In this document: positions 7,760-10,233 of the stretch, piece by piece
How positions within the stretch are numbered: the first letter of the stretch is position 1
Layout of the letters: the number at the start of each line of letters is the position of its first letter
Source: Actinomycetota bacterium
GTDB lineage: Bacteria > Actinomycetota > Actinomycetes > Actinomycetales > Microbacteriaceae
NCBI GenBank assembly: GCA_009927245.1
Contig: RFNI01000211.1
Coordinates: 1 to 10,233 of the forward strand
DNA: 10,233 bases
Reading direction: 5' to 3'
Notes under the pieces: generated by a model
The model's database searches: none
The model's input: only the letters and a program-made list of their open reading frames with translations
Told to the model about the DNA's origin: nothing
Translations under genes and position numbers: made by a program

Positions 7760-8650
7760 GAGTCCTTATCTCTGGTGCGAGCGGACTGGTTGGAACTGAA
7801 TTACAGGCACAACTAAAAGAACTAGGTCACACTCCAGTGGTTCTCGTAAGACGAGAAGTTCAGAACGAAAATGAAGTGTTCTGGGACCCGACCACTCTGA
7901 CCCTAGATCCTAAAGTCATGGATTCTATTGACGCCATCGTGAACCTAGCTGGAGCAACAACCGGAAAGCTTCCTTGGACTAAGGAATATAAGAAGGAACT
8001 TATCGGGTCTCGAGTTGATTCCACTAAGACAATCGTTCAGGCGATGCAGAAGTGCAGCAACAAGCCTAAGGTTCTCATCTCAGGTTCCGCTTCTGGCATC
8101 TATGGCGATACCGGTGACACACTTCTGGTTGAAACAGCACCGAAGGGCGAGGGCTTTCTAGCAGACCTTGCTAGTCAATGGGAACGTGAAGCCCTAAAGT
8201 CTCCTTCAGGTGTTCGAGTAGTTCAGGTTAGAACAACCATGGTGCTTTCTCGAACCAAAGGTGCTCTTGGTAGATTGCTTCCAATCCTGCGTGCAGGAGT
8301 TGGTGGCAAATTGGGTAACGGCAAGCAGTGGTGGGCTTGGATCTCCTTCCTGATGAAGCAAGAGCTATCATCCACCTAATCAATACCCCTTCTGCTTCTG
8401 GTCCTTATAACCTCACTGCACCAGAGCCTGCAACTTGTAAACAGCTTGTAAAGGCTCTTGGCAAAGCCCTGGGTAAACCAACTCTGATTCCAGTGCCAGC
8501 ATTTGCCCTGAAGCTCGTCTTCAGAGAAGGTGCTCAAGAACTTTTGCTTTGCAGTCAAAAGATGAGTTCAGCCAGGTTAGAGGCAACCGGGTTTGCCTTC
8601 AAACACCCAACTTAAAATCTGCTTGTGATTGGGTAGTTGGAAAAGATTAG
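7756..8650 (+). pseudogene. TIGR01777/YfcH-type NAD(P)-dependent epimerase, broken by two -1 frameshifts
   Basis: The frame opens with ATG at 7756, GAGG 7 nt upstream, and an N-terminal Rossmann motif GASGLVG (7-13). NLAGATTG (63-70), a Y-G active-site stretch SGSASGIYGD (109-118) and GNGKQWWAWIS follow as in the TIGR01777 family of extended SDR proteins. At about 8343-8350 the homologous sequence moves to the -1 frame (LPDEARAIIHLI), so the first frame ends prematurely at TAA 8377-8379. The second frame continues with GPYNLTAPEPAT, VPAFALKLVF, ELLLCSQK and GFAFKHPT, then stops at 8613-8615. A further -1 step restores LKSACDWVVGKD and a stop at 8648-8650. With one base restored at each place the product would be 298 residues, the normal family length. 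Known members are poorly characterised; E. coli YfcH is the usual reference. Sequencing error cannot be excluded. Confidence 0.85.
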
Positions 8651-8664
8651 ATCTAAATAGATCT
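8649..8664. terminator. possible weak hairpin between convergent genes
   Basis: AGATCT, AAAT, AGATCT forms a 6-bp stem with a 4-nt loop across both stop codons of the converging epimerase and MFS genes. There is no clear T-tract on either side, and AGATCT is itself palindromic, so this may be chance. It is the only terminator-like structure at this convergence. Confidence 0.25.
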
Positions 8665-9870
8665 GATAAACCGATACGCAGTTAATGCAAAGACTGTTGC
8701 TATTGATCCACCAACGATCAGTGGAAGAGCCAAATCAATCTTGGCAAGCATTCCACCAAGCAATCCACCGATAGGCATAAGCCCCCAGACGATTGTTCTT
8801 CTGGCACCGTGAATGCGGCCGAAGATCTCATTGGGGATCATGGTGTGATAGGTCGACATCAAAAGAATGTTCCAATAGGCGATGAACAGACCTTCGAACA
8901 GGAGGGTGAACATAAACCAATAGACATTGGGAGACAAGCCACTGGCAAGTAAGCAGGCGGCTGATGCTGGAAGGGTAATAGCCAGAGCTTTACTGCGACC
9001 AACCTTGGCTGAAAATCTTGATGTTGTCACGGCACCGATTAGTGCACCAATGCCTAGTGGGACTAGAACCCAACCGTAGTTTGCTTCAGACACGTTTAGG
9101 TGGTCCAAGATAAAAAGTACCTGGGTTGCAGATCCCATTGCATAGCAGAAACCTATGAAACCAGTAGTGAGCACTAGACGGAGTAATACCTTGTGAGTCC
9201 AGAGATACTGGAGACCATCTCTGATCTCATGCTTCAGTTTCGCCCTATCTGCAGCTTTGACTTCCACCTTAGGTTGAAGAGCTTCCCGGGCGATGCTCAG
9301 GACAAGGAAAACTGCGACCAGGTAGCAGGCAGAGACACCCAGGAATGGGATGAATGCAGCTGTGGCAAAGATGAAACCACCTAGAGGGACACCAACAAAC
9401 CCCTGCATGATTGTGTCTGCAATCTGAAGCTTGGAGTTACCCCTCTCCAGCTGAGCCTCGGAGAGCAGAGTTGGGATTGTTGACTGTGTTGCCGTGTCAT
9501 AGACCACCTCTGAAATGCCGAAGATAAAAGTCAAGGTTGCTAACCAGAGCAAGTTCATCTCACCGGTAAGAATGAGGCTGGCTAACGAAATACCGATAAG
9601 CACACGGCTGGTCTGCACCATCAACATGGCGGCTCTTCTGTTTAGCCGATCAACCAATGCTCCGATAGGGATTGCGAACAGTAGCCAAGGCAAAAGGAAA
9701 AGGTTCGCCTGAATGGCAATAAGGATTGGGTCTCTGGTGAGGGATGCGGCTAGAAGAGGAATAGCTGCACCAATGAGGCCATCAGCGAATTTGCTGAACA
9801 TTGCTGCTGACCAGATTTTGTTAAAGGTAACGCCGAGAGTTATCTTCTCTTCGCTTCTTTGCACCTTCAT
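8653..9870 (-). CDS. MFS transporter, MFS_3 / EntS-like type
   Basis: A 405-residue permease with about 12 hydrophobic segments. The early sequence AMFSKFADGLIGAAIPLLAA, the motif-A-like loop IGALVDRLNRRAAMLMVQTS (69-88), and EVVYDTATQSTIPTLLSEAQ followed by the GNSKLQIADT stretch are typical of the MFS_3 exporters (EntS and macrolide/tetracycline-type efflux relatives). The substrate is unknown. It converges on the epimerase with 2 bp between stop codons. The ATG at 9870 has no Shine-Dalgarno. TAGGCT directly abuts it, so a leaderless mRNA starting at the GTG two codons downstream (9864) is an alternative, giving 403 residues. Upstream is the intrinsic terminator of the histone-like gene, so this gene probably has its own promoter or depends on read-through. 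It is not obviously related to the other MFS gene in this window. Confidence 0.9.
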   Translation of the reverse strand: MKVQRSEEKITLGVTFNKIWSAAMFSKFADGLIGAAIPLLAASLTRDPILIAIQANLFLLPWLLFAIPIGALVDRLNRRAAMLMVQTSRVLIGISLASLILTGEMNLLWLATLTFIFGISEVVYDTATQSTIPTLLSEAQLERGNSKLQIADTIMQGFVGVPLGGFIFATAAFIPFLGVSACYLVAVFLVLSIAREALQPKVEVKAADRAKLKHEIRDGLQYLWTHKVLLRLVLTTGFIGFCYAMGSATQVLFILDHLNVSEANYGWVLVPLGIGALIGAVTTSRFSAKVGRSKALAITLPASAACLLASGLSPNVYWFMFTLLFEGLFIAYWNILLMSTYHTMIPNEIFGRIHGARRTIVWGLMPIGGLLGGMLAKIDLALPLIVGGSIATVFALTAYRFIRSI

Positions 9871-9876
9871 AGCCTA
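9871..9876 (-). promoter_or_regulatory. candidate -10 (TAGGCT) of the MFS_3 gene
   Basis: TAGGCT on the minus strand is the same hexamer found before the plus-strand MFS gene (6274-6279). It ends at the annotated ATG, and 6 nt later lies an in-frame GTG, the usual -10 to +1 distance for a leaderless message. No -35 is seen; the upstream DNA is the terminator T-tract. Confidence 0.35.
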
Positions 9877-9880
9877 GCCA

Positions 9881-9912
9881 AAAGAAAAGGCCCCGATCTT
9901 TCGATCAGGGCC
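9881..9912 (-). terminator. rho-independent terminator of the histone-like gene
   Basis: Read on the minus strand, GGCCCTGATC, a GAAA loop and GATCGGGGCC form a 10-bp stem with one internal mismatch, followed by TTTTCTTT. The stem occupies 9889-9912 and the T-tract 9881-9888. It begins 18 nt after the TAA of the Lys/Ala-rich gene and ends about 10 nt before the MFS_3 start codon. It is the clearest terminator in the window. Confidence 0.88.
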
Positions 9913-9929
9913 TCAGTGCAGAAAAGAAT

Positions 9930-10233
9930 TTACTTCTTCTTTGCAACAACCTTCTTTGCAGCAGGCTTACGTGCAACAGTCTTCTTTGCAACGACCTTCT
10001 TTGGAGCTGCCTTCTTTACTGCTGGCTTGCGCGCAACAGTCTTCTTTGCAACTGCCTTCTTCACTGCTGGCTTGCGCGCAACAGTCTTCTTTGCAACAGC
10101 CTTCTTAGGAGCTGCCTTCTTCACTGCTGGCTTGCGCGCAACAGTCTTCTTTGCAACTGCCTTCTTAGGTGCAGCCTTCTTTGCAACTGCAGCCTTCTTT
10201 ACAGCAGGCTTGCGAGCTACGGTCTTCTTTGCA
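9930..10233 (-). CDS. Lys/Ala-rich histone H1- or HU-tail-like DNA-binding protein, partial (N-terminus off right edge)
   Basis: The last 100 codons of an open frame that continues past the window edge; the stop TAA is at 9930-9932. The visible protein is 36% lysine with five arginines and no acidic residue, made of Ala, Val, Pro and Thr besides. Five copies of AKKTVARKPA(V/A)KK are joined by variable APKKAV-type linkers, ending VVAKKK. Such PAKKA-like tails occur in actinobacterial HupB/Hlp and in bacterial histone H1-like proteins, where they bind DNA or RNA and compact the nucleoid. Whether a HU fold precedes the tail cannot be seen. An internal GTG at 10124 is not a credible start because the repeat continues unbroken upstream. 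The gene has its own strong terminator, consistent with high expression. Confidence 0.85.
   Translation of the reverse strand, partial: AKKTVARKPAVKKAAVAKKAAPKKAVAKKTVARKPAVKKAAPKKAVAKKTVARKPAVKKAVAKKTVARKPAVKKAAPKKVVAKKTVARKPAAKKVVAKKK
9961..10233 (-). repeat. in-frame coding repeat array of the basic tail
   Basis: A DNA-level near-repeat, GCTGGCTTGCGCGCAACAGT on the plus strand, starts at 10021, 10066 and 10126. Diverged copies start at 9961 and 10204. The spacings are 60, 45, 60 and 78 bp, all multiples of three. The three central copies are identical over more than 30 bp, pointing to recent duplication or homogenisation; the outer ones carry synonymous changes. Confidence 0.85.

Noticed and set aside
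8341..8350. Programmed -1 ribosomal frameshift in the epimerase gene
   Set aside because: There is no X-XXY-YYZ slippery heptamer at the junction and no evident downstream stimulatory hairpin. A second break of the same sense occurs 270 bp later. Base loss or sequencing error is simpler.
8328..8615. Separate 95-residue gene starting at GTG 8328
   Set aside because: It is the C-terminal third of the epimerase in a shifted frame. Its first codons duplicate the overlap with the upstream frame, and no Shine-Dalgarno precedes it.
9930..10124. Complete 64-residue basic protein starting at GTG 10124
   Set aside because: The same repeat pattern continues in frame to the window edge, so the GTG is an internal Val codon and the gene is truncated by the window.
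9961..10233. CRISPR array or noncoding tandem repeat
   Set aside because: Spacings are all multiples of three, the repeats translate into one continuous basic protein, and the 'spacers' are repeats themselves.
1..10233. tRNA, rRNA, riboswitch, insertion sequence, phage or defence genes
   Set aside because: No tRNA-like cloverleaf, rRNA sequence, transposase, integrase, terminal inverted repeats or nuclease/defence domains were recognised by eye. Gaps between genes are too short to hide them.

Overview
The window looks like a chromosomal segment from a small-genome, moderate-GC actinobacterium. Freshwater or marine Microbacteriaceae of the Luna type (Aquiluna/Rhodoluna-like) fit best, but this is inference. 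It rests on the actinobacterial synteny block pmt / rsmI-metG-tatD-rsmA, tight gene packing (overlapping start and stop codons, gaps of 0-40 bp), candidate leaderless starts, and a Lys/Ala-rich histone-like tail. In Mycobacterium tuberculosis the same genes lie together in the Rv1002c-Rv1011 region. No stretch over 300 bases lacks a gene.

Left half (1-4703, minus strand): one compact operon read right to left. It runs rsmI (16S rRNA C1402 2'-O-methyltransferase), metG (methionyl-tRNA synthetase), tatD (metal-dependent DNase family), rsmA/ksgA (16S rRNA A1518/A1519 dimethyltransferase), and a partial gene leaving the left edge whose product has a 'WWA' DUF4287-like motif. rsmI, rsmA and metG all serve translation. 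tatD and the last gene ride on the same transcript.

Middle (4734-8650, plus strand): divergent from rsmI across only 30 bp. First is a membrane protein O-mannosyltransferase (Pmt). Next come an MFS transporter, a YciI-family protein and a TIGR01777/YfcH-type NAD(P)-dependent epimerase; these three overlap by 1-4 bp and look translationally coupled. The epimerase reads as a full-length homologue only if two separate single-base losses, both -1, are repaired (near 8343-8350 and 8610-8614). It is a fresh pseudogene or carries sequencing errors.

Right end (8653-10233, minus strand): an MFS_3-type exporter converges on the epimerase with a 2-bp gap between stop codons. Upstream of it is a strong intrinsic terminator, then the C-terminal 100 codons of a histone H1/HU-tail-like protein built of repeated AKKTVARKPA modules. 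Its N-terminus lies beyond the right edge.

This is mostly ordinary housekeeping and transport DNA. I found no defence system, mobile element, CRISPR array, RNA gene or clearly new system. The best leads are the double frameshift, the leaderless-looking promoters, the modular basic repeat, and the unannotated partial gene at the left edge.
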